The notes: generated by a model not told the origin, from the letters alone. A stretch of 64,000 nucleotides of DNA from Trifolium pratense (GCF_020283565.1 NC_060064.1:12978337-13042336); one strand, 5' to 3'. Positions 23,031 through 35,675 are shown, counted from the stretch's first letter. Made by a program: numbers and translations.

Positions 23031-23868
23031 GTTGGGTTGTTGGGGGTAATGGATGGAGATGGCGTAGACATCTCTTCGCGTGGGAGGAGGATTTGGTTTT
23101 GTAGTGTTGTGCTGTTTTGGAAAATTTATTTTTGCAGGTTGATGGTTTGACTAAATGGATGTATCGTCCTCCCACTCGGTCAAAAGCGCATACCATCTGT
23201 TAACGCACCTGGTTCCGGTCATGATGACAGTACACAAGGATGTTATTTGGAATAAAGTTGCTCTGTTGGAGGTATCCCTCTTTGCGTGGAGACTTCTCAA
23301 TAACAGACTAGCTTCGAAAGACAACCTGACTCATCGTGGGATGCATCTTGAAGATTCGAGGTTGTGTCTAGGAGGATGTGGAGTCGCCAAAACTATTGAT
23401 CACTTGATAATTGGTTCTGAGAGGTCTTTGTCTCTTTGGATTAAAATTTTAAATTGGCTAGGTATTTTTGGCCCTTTACCGAATGTTGTAACCGATCATG
23501 TATCACAATTTTGCATTATTTTTCCCGTTGGTAAAGAGGTGCAGATTGGGTTTCAAGTGTTATGGTTAGCTTGTTGTTGGTATGGTTGGAAAGAAAGAAA
23601 TAACAGGTTGTTTGCCCATATGCATTGGTAGAGAAAGTGAAAATTACTTCTTGGTGGTGGCTAAAGACCCGAAAACATGGCTTCGATTATGATTTTAACT
23701 TGTGGCGGTCTAACCCTTTAGCTTGTTTAGAGGTTAGAAATTGACTTGGTTAAGCTTTGAGGCTTTTTGTTCTCTTTATTTCTTGTGTAAACTGTTTTGT
23801 TAAGCACACCTTGTGCGCTTAACCACACTTTTTAATATATTTATTCATTTGGCTTTTTCAAAAAAAAG
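23031..23868 (+). pseudogene. LINE 3' fragment (zf-RVT), frameshifted
   Basis: Starts with a NGWRWRRHLFAWEEDLV-like segment (stop soon after) and continues at 23155 with SVKSAYHLL, KVALLEVSLFAWRLLNNRL, CLGGCG and a WYGWKERNNRLF motif, the usual zf-RVT end of plant LINEs. A one-base shift near 23628 moves the tail (VEKVKITSWWWLK) into another frame. It ends in a short poly-A at 23861-23868. Its 5' side is cut by solo LTR copy A. Confidence 0.75.
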
Positions 23869-23990
23869 CTCTTACATCTTCATCCTAATAAACAATCTAT
23901 TGTTTTCCTTTCTTCTTCTTATTTTTTTTTTCTGGCCTAAAAATAAGTTGACAAAAGTAATAGTAAATTTTTTTATATCAATATTTATAA

Positions 23991-24388
23991 GAGTCAGGAT
24001 CCGTTGACACCAACTAGTTTGACACCAAATGTTACACCTCTCAATAACGTTTTAACCGATATAAATTTTATAAAATCCACCGTTGGATTGAAAGTTTACA
24101 TCATATAGATCATTTGTGTAAAATTTCAAATAAATCCAAAATCATTTGATATGTTATTGAGATACATCAAAATTAACGGTTTTTGTATTTTTTTAAATGC
24201 CGTTAATCTTTATGTGTCTCAATAGCATATCAAATGATTTTGGATTTGTCTGAAATTTTACACAAATGATCTATATGATGTAAACTTTCAATCCAACGAT
24301 GGATTTTATAAAATTTATATCGGTTAAAACGTTATTGAGAGGTGTAACATTTGGTGTCAAACTAGTTGGTGTCAACGGATCGTGACTC
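23991..24388. mobile_element. Fold-back element, family F, copy 2, with 9-bp target duplication
   Basis: Termini GAGTCAGGATCCGTTGACAC and its complement (one mismatch) are flanked by TATTTATAA at 23982-23990 and 24389-24397. The arms pair over almost the full 398 bp. A 9-bp duplication and long inverted repeats fit a non-autonomous Mutator-like element. Confidence 0.85.
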
Positions 24389-24397
24389 TATTTATAA

Positions 24398-25185
24398 TAA
24401 TGTATTTATAGGGAAGTCTCACGTTATAGCAATATTTATCAATATTATAGTTTTTATATCAATGTTTATCAATATTATAGTTATTATATCAATATTTATC
24501 AATAGTTTTTATATTAGTTTTTTGACATAATTAATAGCAATGGTTGGTTTTCATATCATGTATGTAGTAAAATGAACAATGGAGACAATATGTTACTTTC
24601 TAAGAGCTTAACTTTATCCTTAATTCCATATGATAATTAATGAATAATAATAGTACCAAATTTTATTTTGAATACTGTTCATTATATTTATTGATCGTAT
24701 ATTGGACTATTTGCCTATTACTATTACAGTTCCATTCGACAGATTCATGTACAAGAGGGGACTAGCTAGTATCAGCCATACTACTAACTTTTTTGGTTTT
24801 AGTACTATACTATTAATTAGTTTAGTTTATAAACACGACAAAGTCATTCCTTCGGCACAAAAATCATAGATCAAACAAAATCCAATTTAATACTGTATTC
24901 TGTATAGTACTAGTACAATTTATTTATTTACTATACATTAATTAAAAGAAATTTTGAAATAAGTATATGGCAGCTTATATGGGTGCGTTTGATTCCTAAA
25001 ATAGTAAGAATTCGACAAAATAATACAGGACAAAATAAGATAATACATGACATAATAAACTTGTACTGAAAAGATATATGACAATAATTTTTTTATATTC
25101 GAAAATAAAATGGGTATTTTAGTATTTTTTTTATAGTTGTATTGTGGATGCGTAAAAAAAAAAGTTGTATTTCGGACAAAAAGTT
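24398..25185. other. Spacer without recognised gene
   Basis: Includes an approximately 36-bp tandem repeat at 24420-24510 (ATATCAATNTTTATCAATAT wording). Otherwise AT-rich unique-looking sequence. Confidence 0.5.
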
Positions 25186-25655
25186 TTTTTTTTAACAAGC
25201 CAAAATGAGATATGCAAATATAGAAAAAATAATCTCCTCAGCACAAGGCGTGTCAAGGGAGACTAGAAAGTTATAAGAGAGTACATAATACAAATAAACA
25301 AAACCATAAAACTATACAAGGCCCAAACAAAGCATAGGACTAGACCACCACATATGGCAGTTCAAAGCTAAAGTGCTATTTGTCGCTTTCAACCACCTAT
25401 AAGAGAAAGACTTCATCTTGTCCAACATCTGATGTACTGAATTTGCCGAGCCTCTAAACAATCTATTGTTCGGTTCAGTCCACACAACCGACACGCAAGC
25501 AAACCATATGAGCTGCATCAAAGAGCGTCGTGCACGAGAACCCCCAACTGAACTAGAAAACTGAACAAAGTGATCTAGAATAGCCTGAGCAAGCACAAAA
25601 GGGGAGCCAATCCACGAGACAAGAGACCAAAGGGAACCAAAAGTGCTGCAAGATA
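25186..25655 (-). pseudogene. LINE 3' fragment (zf-RVT tail)
   Basis: The minus-strand frame contains FGSLWSLVSSWIGSP, LAQAILDHFVQF, IWFACVSVVWTEPNNRLFRG and a C-terminal WWSSPMLCLGLV, the conserved end of plant LINE ORF2. The 3' UTR runs to a poly-A tail seen as poly-T at 25186-25195. Truncated at 5'. Confidence 0.75.
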
Positions 25656-26040
25656 TGTTGCCACTCTCCTTCCTCGACTATGTTCGCATTCTCGATTTGA
25701 GCAACTACTTTGTATTTTTATTTGTAATTAGGTTGTGATATAGTGTGTAATAAGTAAAATTTTTGGTTATATATATTTTCTATGTGTTTGTAAACGTGAT
25801 ATGAACTATGTAGTTCTTTTCAATAGATTGATTCAAATATACTTTGAAATAATATTTGGTGTAAATTAACAAGTTATGTATAGAATTATTCAAACTATTC
25901 AACAAGTTAAAATATTTTGGGTAAAAATGTTTTTTAATAAGCATTTTGGTATTTTACGTAAAAAAAAAGAGCATTTTGGTATTTAATAAAAGCAAAACAA
26001 AAATGATATTTGTCAAACAAAAAAAAATTGAATCTAAAAA

Positions 26041-26305
26041 AAATCATCTCCCGCAGATTAATTAGCTGCAGAAAAGAAACATGTTTCCCACGGAATTACC
26101 TGCAGAAAATTTGCTGCTGATTTTTTTTCTCATTTTCGACGGTAAATTCTGCAGGAAAGTTTCCTAAAGATTCCAAAAATCACAGGAAACAATTACGCAC
26201 AAAAATATTAGCTGAGAACCAAAATCCTTGAAAAAATCCACATAAAATGTATTCCTGTAAATTTCCGGTCAAAATTTGCAAGAAAACAGGAAATGTTTAG
26301 TAGTG
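26041..26305 (-). mobile_element. Probable CACTA transposon terminus
   Basis: Ends in TTTAGTAGTG, i.e. CACTACTAAA on the minus strand, preceded by subterminal repeats of the type TTTCCTGCAGAAAA in both orientations. The second terminus and the 3-bp duplication were not found. A 17-bp phrase GTTGACTGGTTGTTGTT follows and recurs about 45 bp later. Confidence 0.4.
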
Positions 26306-26440
26306 GTTGACTGGTTGTTGTTGCTACAATTGTCCACACTAAAAAAATAGTTGACTGGTTGTTGTTTAATTTGCTTAAAAATTAATAAAAATGGACGTAA
26401 ATTAGGTAGGTGGGTGTCCATGAAACTTTATATATATTAA

Positions 26441-26658
26441 AGTATACTTTGGTCCGACTTTTTTCCTTTTATTTAGAGCTTATGCAAACAATTTATGCAA
26501 TTTTTATATATTATTATAATTTTGTCAAGGTAGTTATGATAAAATAACTTATAAAATTACAATTTTCACTAGCGTGAACTTATAAAATAGCATAAAACTT
26601 AATTTAAATTGCATAAACTATTTGCATAAGCTTAAAAAAAGCTGGGCCAACCGAAAGT
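26441..26658. mobile_element. MITE of the TTTGGTCC family, copy 1
   Basis: Shares long stretches in opposite orientation with 36956-37176, including AACTTATAAAAT, TGTCAAGGTAGTTATGATA and TTGCATAA words, and ends GGTCCGACTT/GGGCCAACC. Confidence 0.6.
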
Positions 26659-27044
26659 CTTTAATTAATTGTGTCTCAAAATTTTATATGAAGCAATGTT
26701 TTATTAGAAAAATAATTTTATTACTTTTATTTGCGATGATATTTGATTTGGTGAAATCGTTTTGGTCATTATTTGATTTTATTTTTTTAATAAATCATAC
26801 TTGACTTAGTCTGAGCTCACTATAAATCTGCTGGTGTTTGTTTTTTCTTTTTCCTTTTCTCTTCATGTAATGTAACCAAGAAAGTCTGAGCTCACTATAA
26901 CCTTTTTCTCTCTCATTAGTTTAACTAATCTCCCAATTTAGTAGTACTAATTGTGAATCTCACTCATAATATGAGAACGTGGAGATACACTCTATTTTAC
27001 TGTTTCTTCTCTTCACAAAATTCGTCCTATAAGTTTTGTCCGGT

Positions 27045-27335
27045 ATTTTTTTTTTTATAAGTAAAAATTGAATTATAAACAGTATAAGAGATACTCAACC
27101 TTTACAATTCAAGGAACAATCACTTTAGATACAACATAGAATAGCTAAAGGATTGTTACACCAGTCATGGAAAACAACATTATTATCACACCATATACGA
27201 CCTATAAACCAAAACCAAGAAATATACATAATTTGATTTATTAAAGAAGGAATGTGAACAAAATCTCCTCTAAATACAATGTTGTTGCACTTACGCCATA
27301 TGCACCATGTTGTTGCCAACCAAATAATATTATTG
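27045..27335 (-). pseudogene. LINE 3' fragment (zf-RVT tail)
   Basis: Minus-strand frame with WLATTWCIWRKCNNIVFRGD and WFIGRIWCDNN, typical of the last exon-like part of plant LINE ORF2, followed by a 3' UTR and poly-A (poly-T at 27045-27055). Truncated at 5'. Confidence 0.7.
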
Positions 27336-27533
27336 TCTTCCTGTTATTATTTTCAATTCTCTATCATCGATTTATTGAAAATGGTATGTTAAATCCTAAT
27401 TAAGGACAAATCAATATGTCTCAAACTACTTCGATGTTTATTTATTTTGCAGTCTTTGTGACCTAATCCAATTCAAATAGTAATCATTAATATTATTATG
27501 ACAACAATTTTGATATAAGTATTATTTATTTTC

Positions 27534-27802
27534 ATACTCCCTTCGATTTTATTTATAAGCAAAAGTCAACAAAAATTTCTGGCCTTAAATATAAGCAAAA
27601 GTTATGAAAATCAAGTTTATTTAATGTTATTTTTCCAAAAGTATCCTCATTAATTGTTCTACTTTTTAAAATGATTGTAGAGTTTCAATGCAAATTTAAG
27701 GTCCTTTTAGAAATTGAAATAGAAATTTTACATAAAATAAAAAAACAATTTCTTAATAAATGTACAAACAAACATATTTGCTTATAAAAGAGATCGGAGT
27801 TC
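27534..27802. mobile_element. Stowaway-like MITE
   Basis: TACTCCCTTCGATTTTATTT at the left answers AGAGATCGGAGTTCTCC at the right; 'ATAAGCAAAAGT' words pair inside. Confidence 0.5.
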
Positions 27803-28840
27803 TCCATGTTTTTTTAATCAAATTAATTAACACTTGTTTTTTTTAAAAAAAAAACAAATTAACACTTGTTGAATTTGTGTTATACGTATTCCTATACAGT
27901 GTTAAATATTCAATTAATACGACTGACCTACTCTTAAAGTATTCATTCTAGTAGGTGTATTAAAAAACTGAGGCATGTGAAAGAAATAAATGTCAAATTG
28001 TCCTTTTCCAACTAAGGGGTGCCAAAAAAGTATAGGTAGTGAAATGATCCACGTAACACTAGCAACTGCTACTACTACTACTAGTACTAATGCACTATAC
28101 TACTGTTAACAAAATATTTATGCCAAAAATAATAATAAATACAATGTATTGTCCACAATTAATTAACCAATCAGAAGAAGTTGTGATAAAGTTGTCAATA
28201 ACCTCGTCATTCGTGATCTAGCAAAGTACTTCCACGGATTCAATGATGTCACACATTATACATTCACATAGTCATGCATGCATCTGTTTCAGCCGTTAGA
28301 TCAAAGTAAAAAAAAAAAAAAAAAGGGCTCAATGCACCAGTTTATTCTCTCTCAATATATATCCATTATGTGCAGACAAAAAATAAACGCAAAACTTAAG
28401 AAAAACAATTTTTTAAGGGCAACCAGCCGGATTATAACCATACAAAATTTATTTTATATTATTGACCTACTCTCGGTTTACGTAATACAATGTCATGTCT
28501 TTACCAACTTTTATAAATTTTTCATACGTTTATCCATTTATTATTTTTCTTAATTTTCCTTTCTTTTATAACTATTATTATTATTTATAAAAATTTAAAA
28601 ATACTTAATTTTTATCGAGTCAAGATAAACTACTAATAATGAATTGATTTAAATGATAAAATTTTACAAAAATTTTGTATCTCTATTATAATAATAATAA
28701 AAATGGTTTTTTTTATCTCTATACAAATTTACGCATGTTAAGAAATTCAAAATAGTAGGTTTGTATTGAAACTTGTACATTTTAAATTAAATATATAACT
28801 TTTAATAAATAATTGTTGTTTTTCGATAAAAAGTTACTAC
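27803..28840. other. AT-rich spacer, no gene recognised
   Basis: Poly-A at 28309-28324 and simple AT sequence. Nothing with coding character. Confidence 0.5.
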
Positions 28841-28976
28841 TTTTTTTTTACATAGACGAAAAGGCAAGCCATTGAAAACTCACACACACAAAGTGGATTG
28901 ATCGGAGATCAAACCCTGGTATGACGTCAGACACTAGCAATTTCAACATTTTTACCCATTGAGCTAGGATTTATGG
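28841..28976 (-). mobile_element. tRNA-derived SINE
   Basis: On the minus strand: A-box CTAGCTCAATGGGTAAAAAT, B-box-like GGGTTTGATCTCC, then ACTTTGTGTGTGTGAGTTTT and a 3' run of A (T on plus at 28841-28849). The same family is in intron 1 of MATE 4 at 52078-52216. Confidence 0.65.
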
Positions 28977-29101
28977 ACAAAAAATTACTACTTTTAATTT
29001 GCTTTTAACATGTGGAATATTACATATGTCAGACAAATCCTAACAAAAATACTAGTATATGCCTTTTTTTGTTTAGTGATTATAATTTTAACTTTTTAAG
29101 A

Positions 29102-29180
29102 TGAGGTGTATCAGAGTTTAAATCTCAATTCTCCTATGCGTGGTGTATCAGAGTTTAAATCTCAATTCTCCTATGTGTTA
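29102..29180 (+). repeat. 38-bp tandem duplication
   Basis: GTGTATCAGAGTTTAAATCT and the following 18 bases occur twice in a row. Confidence 0.8.
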
Positions 29181-29399
29181 CATGTAATGTCACTGTCAAC
29201 TAAAAGTTTACCGTAAAAATATCTAACTTTAATACCAAAATTGTGTGATTAAATTTGAATAAACAAAGTATAGTCCACAAGATAAATGTAAAAGAAAAAA
29301 TGTTTTTTTTTCAACATTACCTCAATTGTATGTATGCAACAAATGCATGAATACCAACTCGTTTAGTATACTAACCAACCATTCCCCCCTTTCCCCTTT

Positions 29400-29406
29400 T
29401 TATATG
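29400..29406 (+). promoter_or_regulatory. Candidate TATA box of MATE 3
   Basis: TTATATG 72 bp upstream of the ATG, followed by a C/T-rich leader. Position fits a short 5' UTR; inferred only. Confidence 0.35.
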
Positions 29407-29477
29407 CATTTCTCTTCTTTTCATGTAAACACACCATAGCATATCACACTCCTTTGCCTCAATAAACTCATCAAAAA

Positions 29478-32400
29478 ATGGCAAAAGATCTAAAACAAAA
29501 TCTACTAATAAAAAATTCACCATCATCACCATCATCATCAGAAGAAGGTGAAGAGTCACTTGGTAAAAGGGTGTGGAATGAAACAAAACTTATGTGGGTA
29601 GTTGCAGCACCAGCTATTTTTACAAGATTTTCAACTTTTGGTATTCAAGTTATTAGTCAAGCTTTTGTTGGTCATATTGGTTCTAAAGAACTTGCTGCTT
29701 TTGCTCTTGTTTTCACTGTTCTTATTAGATTTGCTAATGGTATTCTTGTGAGTATTTTTCTTCATTACTTTGTTTTTTCTTTTACCCTTTTGTTTAATAT
29801 ATAATAAAAACTTATACCGGTCTCTGTTCGTCTTATGCAGAGACCTAGTTAATAATATATTTGCTGTTCAAAAAAAAAAAAATATATATATATATATAAG
29901 TATATAATAAAAACTGTTTTTTAAGTGTTTGTGTTTATGTCACTGAAAATTATGTTTGTGTTTTTTTAATGGTTTTTTAAAATTTGTTGATTTTAAGGTG
30001 AGTACTCTGTATTTTGCATAAAAATTTAGAAAAATTTGTTACCCTTTTGGTGTTTTTGATTTGTTAGAATTTAATATTTTGGTGTTAGAGTGGTGATTCT
30101 AGAGATTAGTTAAATAAGGTTTTAATTTGTACTACTTTGTAAGAGAAACTTTTGCCTTTTTTTCAATGATTATAGTGGAAATGAAAGTAAAGGTTTCAGC
30201 TTTTTCACTTTTTTCTACCAGAATGTTTAAAGTGTTGTTACTTTGTTGATGTATGAACACTTTCCTTTGTACTCGTAAATTTATACATTGCTAAAAGATA
30301 TGGAGATACTGTACTCACTTTTTCAGCCATATACAGTAGTTTTAAATAAAACATAGCCCTCTATTTTGAAACAACTTTTAACAGATCAAATTTCTGTGTC
30401 ATTTAAACAGTTTTGAGGGGAAGTGTTTACAATTTCTCTAATATGGTTAAATAATAGAAATTAGGCTTAATTGCACATTTGGTCCTTCATCTTTAGGAGT
30501 AATTTAAGTTTCAGGTTGGTCCTCTATGTTTTAAAAGTTTCAATTTGGTCATTTATCTTACTTATGTCAATATAAGTTCGTCATTTTTATTAAATTTTGA
30601 GTTAATTTTTTCTAACTTTCTGACAAAATTCAAGCTAATTTCGTATAACACTTCCACGTGACACGCTCCTAAGCTGTCCACATATGCAAATTTATTAGCT
30701 ACATGGACAATTTATACAGAAATTTGACTAAAAAGACTAACTTGAAACTTTTTAAACTTATGGGACTAAATTGAAACCTAAAATAAACATAAGGGACAAA
30801 ATATGTAATTAAGCCTAGAAATTATGTGTGTCATTAAGTCATAGAGGAGTTCAATTTCTGTGTGAAAATGTTGGTTTTGTACTGTTACAATTGCATTATT
30901 GCAATCACAATGTATGTATGATAATGATATTATCATAGTTTATGCAACATTGACACTTCATATTGAAATCGTGTATACTGACACAACACTGATACATGTA
31001 ATTAAATTAAATTTTTACAATTTAGTAGCAGTGTTGACGATTAAACTGTCGGTGTTGTGTCTAATGTCATTGTGTTAATGCTTCATAAGTCATACTAACT
31101 CAAGTTAATTATTTGTAAAATAACAATTGTAGTTGGGAATGGCGAGTGCCTTGGCGACCCTTTGTGGACAAGCATATGGTGCAAAAGAACATGGAATGAT
31201 GGGAGTGTATCTTCAAAGATCATGGATAGTGTTATTCTTAACAGCACTAATTCTTCTTCCTGTATTTTTTTTCACAACTCCACTTTTAAATCTGTTAGGC
31301 CAAGATGAAAGCATAGCAGAAGTTGCAGGAACCATTTCTCTTTGGTCAATTCCTGTTATGTTTGCTTTCATTGTCTCATTCACTTGCCAAACATTCCTTC
31401 AATCACAAAGCAAAAACACCATCATTGCATTTTTAGCAGCTTTTTCCATTATCATTCATGGATTCCTCTCCTGGCTTTTGACAATGAAATACAAATTTGG
31501 GATTGCTGGTGCAATGATTTCAACAAGTTTGGCTTATTGGATTCCCAACATTGGTCAACTTATATTTGTTACATGTGGTTGGTGCCCTGAAACTTGGAAA
31601 GGTTTCTCATTTTTAGCATTCCAAGACCTTTGGCCTGTTGTCAAACTTTCCCTTTCAGCTGGTGCCATGTTGTGGTAAGTTCAAAGCCAATGCAATTGTT
31701 GATAAATTGATTTGGATTTCACTCAGAGCATGTTTGGAATCATGACGAGTTTGTATAAATCACAGCTGCACCGTGATTTTGTTGAAGCTCTAAATTGTCG
31801 CTTTTGTCGAAAATCACTGGCACATCACGATTCTACCAAACTAATCGTCAATCTAAACATGTTGATTTTGAATAGTAGATAATGAAGTTTTGTTTATCTA
31901 GATTGCTATCATGTCCATTATGGCTAACAATGTTTTTGTTTGTGAACAGATATGTATGCCTTACTAACATGAAAATGAATTTGTTTATATTATGCAGTCT
32001 TGAGCTATGGTACAATTCAATATTGGTTCTTTTGACAGGAAACATGAAAAATGCAGAGGTTGAAATTGATGCACTATCCATCTGGTAATGCTTCTGTTCT
32101 GTAACACTTCTATTGTTGTGTTGGCTTGATGTATAAAAAGATTTTTCACTTGGTTTGCTAAAGATCAAATTTTATTATGGACAGTCTCAACATCAATGGA
32201 TGGGAAATGATGATATCACTAGGTTTCATGGCTGCAGCAAGGTAATAAATAGCACTTTTTAAAATTCCTATCTATCATGTACATCCATTTTGTTTTCTTC
32301 ATAAGTTGGATGATTACTTGCCCTTGGAAATTTACATTTACTTATTATGTAGTGTTCGAGTATCAAACGAGCTTGGTAAAGGAAGCGCCAAAGCCGCAAA

Positions 32401-33320
32401 GTTCTCGATCGTTGTCACAGTGCTTACATCGTTGGCCATCGGATCCTTTCTGTTTGTGTTTTTCTTAATTTTTAGGGAAAGACTTGCTTATATATTTACC
32501 GATAATAAAGAGGTGGCCGCAGCTGTCGGAGATTTAGCACCTTTGTTATCGATCTCTATACTGTTAAACAGTGTTCAACCAGTTCTCTCAGGTACTATTT
32601 ACAACATTTCCTCTTTGTGAGTTAACTTGATGAATTACATGAATCTTAATGCAAACTAATCTTCAATGATATAAACTTAACAAAAATGTGATTTCATTTC
32701 AACAGGAGTGGCTATTGGAGCTGGCTGGCAAAGCATTGTTGCATATGTCAACATATGTTGTTATTACATCATAGGTATTCCAGTTGGGATTGTTCTTGGT
32801 AATGTTATCCATTGGCAAGTCAAGGTATGCTTTTACCATCCCTCTTGTTTTCATTTTGCGCTTATATGAAGCTCTGACACAGACACGAAACCAACATGTT
32901 CACCCTGATAAGAATTTGAGAAATAAATACACGAGTCAGTGTCATGTCTGTGTCAGACACCGACACATGTCAGACACGCCTTCAATCTGAAGTTTCTTTA
33001 CGTAAGTTATGTCTTTATGCTTGTAATTAATTGAACACTTTTTTACAATTTCTGTAGGGAATATGGATGGGAATGTTGTTTGGAACATTGATTCAAACTA
33101 TAGTGCTAATTATAATCACCTACAAAACTAATTGGGATGAGCAGGTATCTTAAATATTTGATAATAACTGACAGTGAATAGTTATTAATTTCTTATAGAT
33201 ATGCATTTAACATGATTAAATCATTGGTTGCAGGTGGTTGTAGCTCGTAATCGTATAAACAGGTGGTCCAAAGTGGAGAGTACTGATCAAGAAACAGAAA
33301 GAAAATTAATTGGAAAGTAG
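29478..33320 (+). CDS. MATE efflux transporter 3 (DETOXIFICATION/TT12-like), 495 aa
   Basis: Exons 29478-29747, 31133-31674, 31998-32084, 32185-32241, 32353-32591, 32706-32824, 33058-33144 and 33234-33320 (stop TAG). Start ATG has A at -3 and G at +4 and opens MAKDLKQNLL. The cytosolic N-terminus is Ser/Glu-rich (SSPSSSEEGEE), longer than in the other copies. Signatures: [19 protein letters not shown] with Glu273 in TM7, [10 protein letters not shown] with Asn391, and a Lys-rich end ERKLIGK. Exon 2 has one codon more than MATE 1/2 (VTCGWCPETW against MTKCPETW), shared with MATE 4, so MATE 3 and 4 form a separate pair. The function is proton-coupled export of an unknown organic substrate. Intron 1 (1385 bp) holds a Mutator-type MITE. 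Confidence 0.93.
30474..30815. mobile_element. Mutator-like MITE in intron 1 of MATE 3
   Basis: Termini GGCTTAATTGCACATTT and ATATGTAATTAAGCC are inverted; a perfect 9-bp duplication TAGAAATTA lies at 30465-30473 and 30816-30824. It has the same GGCTTAA..TTAAGCC end style as the element at 58001-58304. Confidence 0.85.
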
Positions 33321-33689
33321 TTTAAGTGTTATATATCATTTGTGTCTTCTTATGCAACCAATATATAGATGGATAGGAATTGTATGGTTATTTATTGATT
33401 GTAAGTCTCAAATCAAATTTGGAGGATTTTTTTTCTTTTTTCCACCGGCAGTATCCAGTCTATTGGACTGCCTAATTTGGTTCAGAGATCTGACATCAAG
33501 TGGTTTCAGCTCCTGCTATCACATTTGGAGGATTTCTCTCTAAATAGTTTTGGTGAATTTATTAATTTCAAATAGGTCCCTCATGGTTTTGCTCATAATA
33601 AATTAATTAATTAATTCCGTGCACTTATGTTTAAACTTGAAAGCTCCAATTACGAGGTGGAATGATGAAATATGTTTTCTCTTTAAGCC

Positions 33690-33915
33690 TCCCATGGTTC
33701 TTTCCCCTCCCCCCGAATTTCACTTTTTTGCCCTTGAATAAAAACTTTAGTTTCTACGAACCGAAATTTTTTTGCCTTGAAAAAAAAATCGGTTTTTGTT
33801 AACCCAATTTTTTCTGAATTTGAATTAGAAAAAATTTTGGTTTCTGCTACCGAAGTTTTTATTAAGGCAAAATTAAATTTTTTGGGTATAAAAAATACGG
33901 GGGAGTCCTAAAAAA
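33690..33915. mobile_element. Fold-back MITE downstream of MATE 3
   Basis: CCCCCCGAATTTCAC and GAATAAAAACTT on the left pair with AAGTTTTTATTAAGGC and ACGGGGGAGT on the right; the middle repeats AACCGAAATTTT-type words. Confidence 0.5.
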
Positions 33916-35024
33916 AAAACGTCAATGATAAAAGTGAGAGGCCTAAACAATAATGATCCAAACTTGTCACAACAAGAAAATTACTAACATCTTCACTCAA
34001 CCTTGATAGAGATCACTGTTGTTTATTCTAAATAATGAATGTGTCGTTCAAATATACATTCTTTTTAATTCCTCTTGAGTAGTAAATTTTCACATTGAGA
34101 AATATGTCAATATCAAATGAAAAAAGTATGATAATAATTCATATATACCGTCTAAAAGGGGATATATAATAATTCATATAGTGGGCATCATAATAACCAT
34201 AAGTAAAAGATATCAACATTGGACATTTTTCTGTCGTGATATGTTATTGGTCCAATCCAATGGGGTAGATATCTTAATTCCTTATGTTATGTGGTCCTTG
34301 GCTTTATTGTCAACAAAGAAAGTTGTTTTGTGTCATAACTTTAATAAGACACATCACATAATGAGAAATACGACTAAGAAATATGTCGAATCTACATATA
34401 TAGTACAAAACTATCCAACGTATACCACGAGGTGAATTTTGTACTATGTTTGGTTAACAAAGGAAAGGAAAAGGAGAAAAAGAGATTAAAAAGTGAGATA
34501 ATTATTTTTTTTTTATTTTTTTTTTAAATAAACCTGATGCATGGCAAATATTATGCAACACCTCCAACCAAAATTTTTTTTAGAAATCAACCCAAAAAAG
34601 AGAGTAATAATATGACAATTCAACTACAAAGAAACCCGCTTATGGGTTCGAAACTAGAATAGCAAAAAAATATGTTGAGTGGAATAAACACCGCACCCCC
34701 CTTAAATAAAAAGTGATAAATTTTATTATATTATTTTTATCTGATGAGAATATTATGTAAAACTATTTTTGCATTTCCTTTCATAAGCTTTTATGCCCCA
34801 TAGGATGGCACCTGCATTCACCATTTTCTAAACATCACAATAGAGAATTTAAATTTTTTAGTATTTAAGTAAATCTCAAGTGAAAATCACTTATTTATAA
34901 TTTTTAAAGATAGAAATTAATAACAACTATATTCCTCTAACTCAACACTTCAAATAATTTACTAAATAGGTCGGACCTATATCACTATAACATCTATCAA
35001 TAATTTTATATCATTACATTTTAC
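33916..35024. other. AT-rich spacer, no gene recognised
   Basis: Only short frames without family resemblance, such as one at 34181-34435 that I do not believe is a gene. Confidence 0.5.
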
Positions 35025-35210
35025 TCCCTCCGATCCTGTATATAAGAGAAAATTTATTTACTCCCTCCGATCTTATATATAAGAGAAAATTTATTTTTTA
35101 GATTCATTGAGAATATAATGTATCTGATCCATAATATAGTAAAGATACATTAGATTCTTAATGAATCTAAAAAGTAAACTTTCTTTTATATATAGGACTG
35201 GAGGGAGTCA
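35025..35210. mobile_element. Stowaway MITE with duplicated 5' end
   Basis: TACTCCCTCCGATC occurs at about 35025 and again at about 35060, each followed by TATATAAGAGAAAATTTATT; the right end is GGACTGGAGGGAGT near 35208. The arms fold through AAGATACATTAGATTC/GAATATAATGTATC. Confidence 0.7.
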
Positions 35211-35288
35211 ACGAGTAATATTATAATCGATAGAACCCTCCAAAAGAGAGAGGGCTCAATTAAATTAAGCACTACTTACTTCTTTTTT

Positions 35289-35510
35289 GAGTAAACTGTC
35301 AAATACCCCCTGAAATTTTAAAATTCGTCAAATACCCCCTAGAATTTGGAAATAGACAAATACCCCTTGAAATTATAAAAAGTCAATCAAATTACCCCTG
35401 ACGTGAACTCTGACTGGTAGTGTCAGGGGACAATTTGATTGACTATTTATAATTTCAGAGAGATATTTGTCTATTTCCAAATTTCAGAAGGATATTTAAC
35501 GAATTTTACT
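35289..35510. mobile_element. Fold-back MITE with CCCCCT-bearing arms
   Basis: GTCAAATACCCCCTGAAATT and GTCAATCAAATTACCCC at left pair with GGACAATTTGATTGAC and GATATTTAACGAATTT at right. Confidence 0.6.
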
Positions 35511-35675
35511 CCTTCTTTTTCCTTCATTTGATATGGTCTTAGACTCTCAGCTAGCTACCCCACGTCCCATGCCTGTACCTTGTACCTTAGTACACGGGTC
35601 TAATAGTTACTCAGATCATGATACAGGAATAATGTTGAATAAGGGAAGAACTCAGACCATGATACAGGAAGGAAT

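Noticed and set aside
28841..28976. tRNA gene on the minus strand
   Set aside because: A and B boxes are present but no cloverleaf or anticodon arm closes, and the body continues as a SINE tail.
31342..31590. Frame of 82 codons overlapping MATE 3 exon 2 (and its equivalent at 54798-55046)
   Set aside because: It is the shifted frame of a conserved exon and is seen in two paralogs only for that reason.
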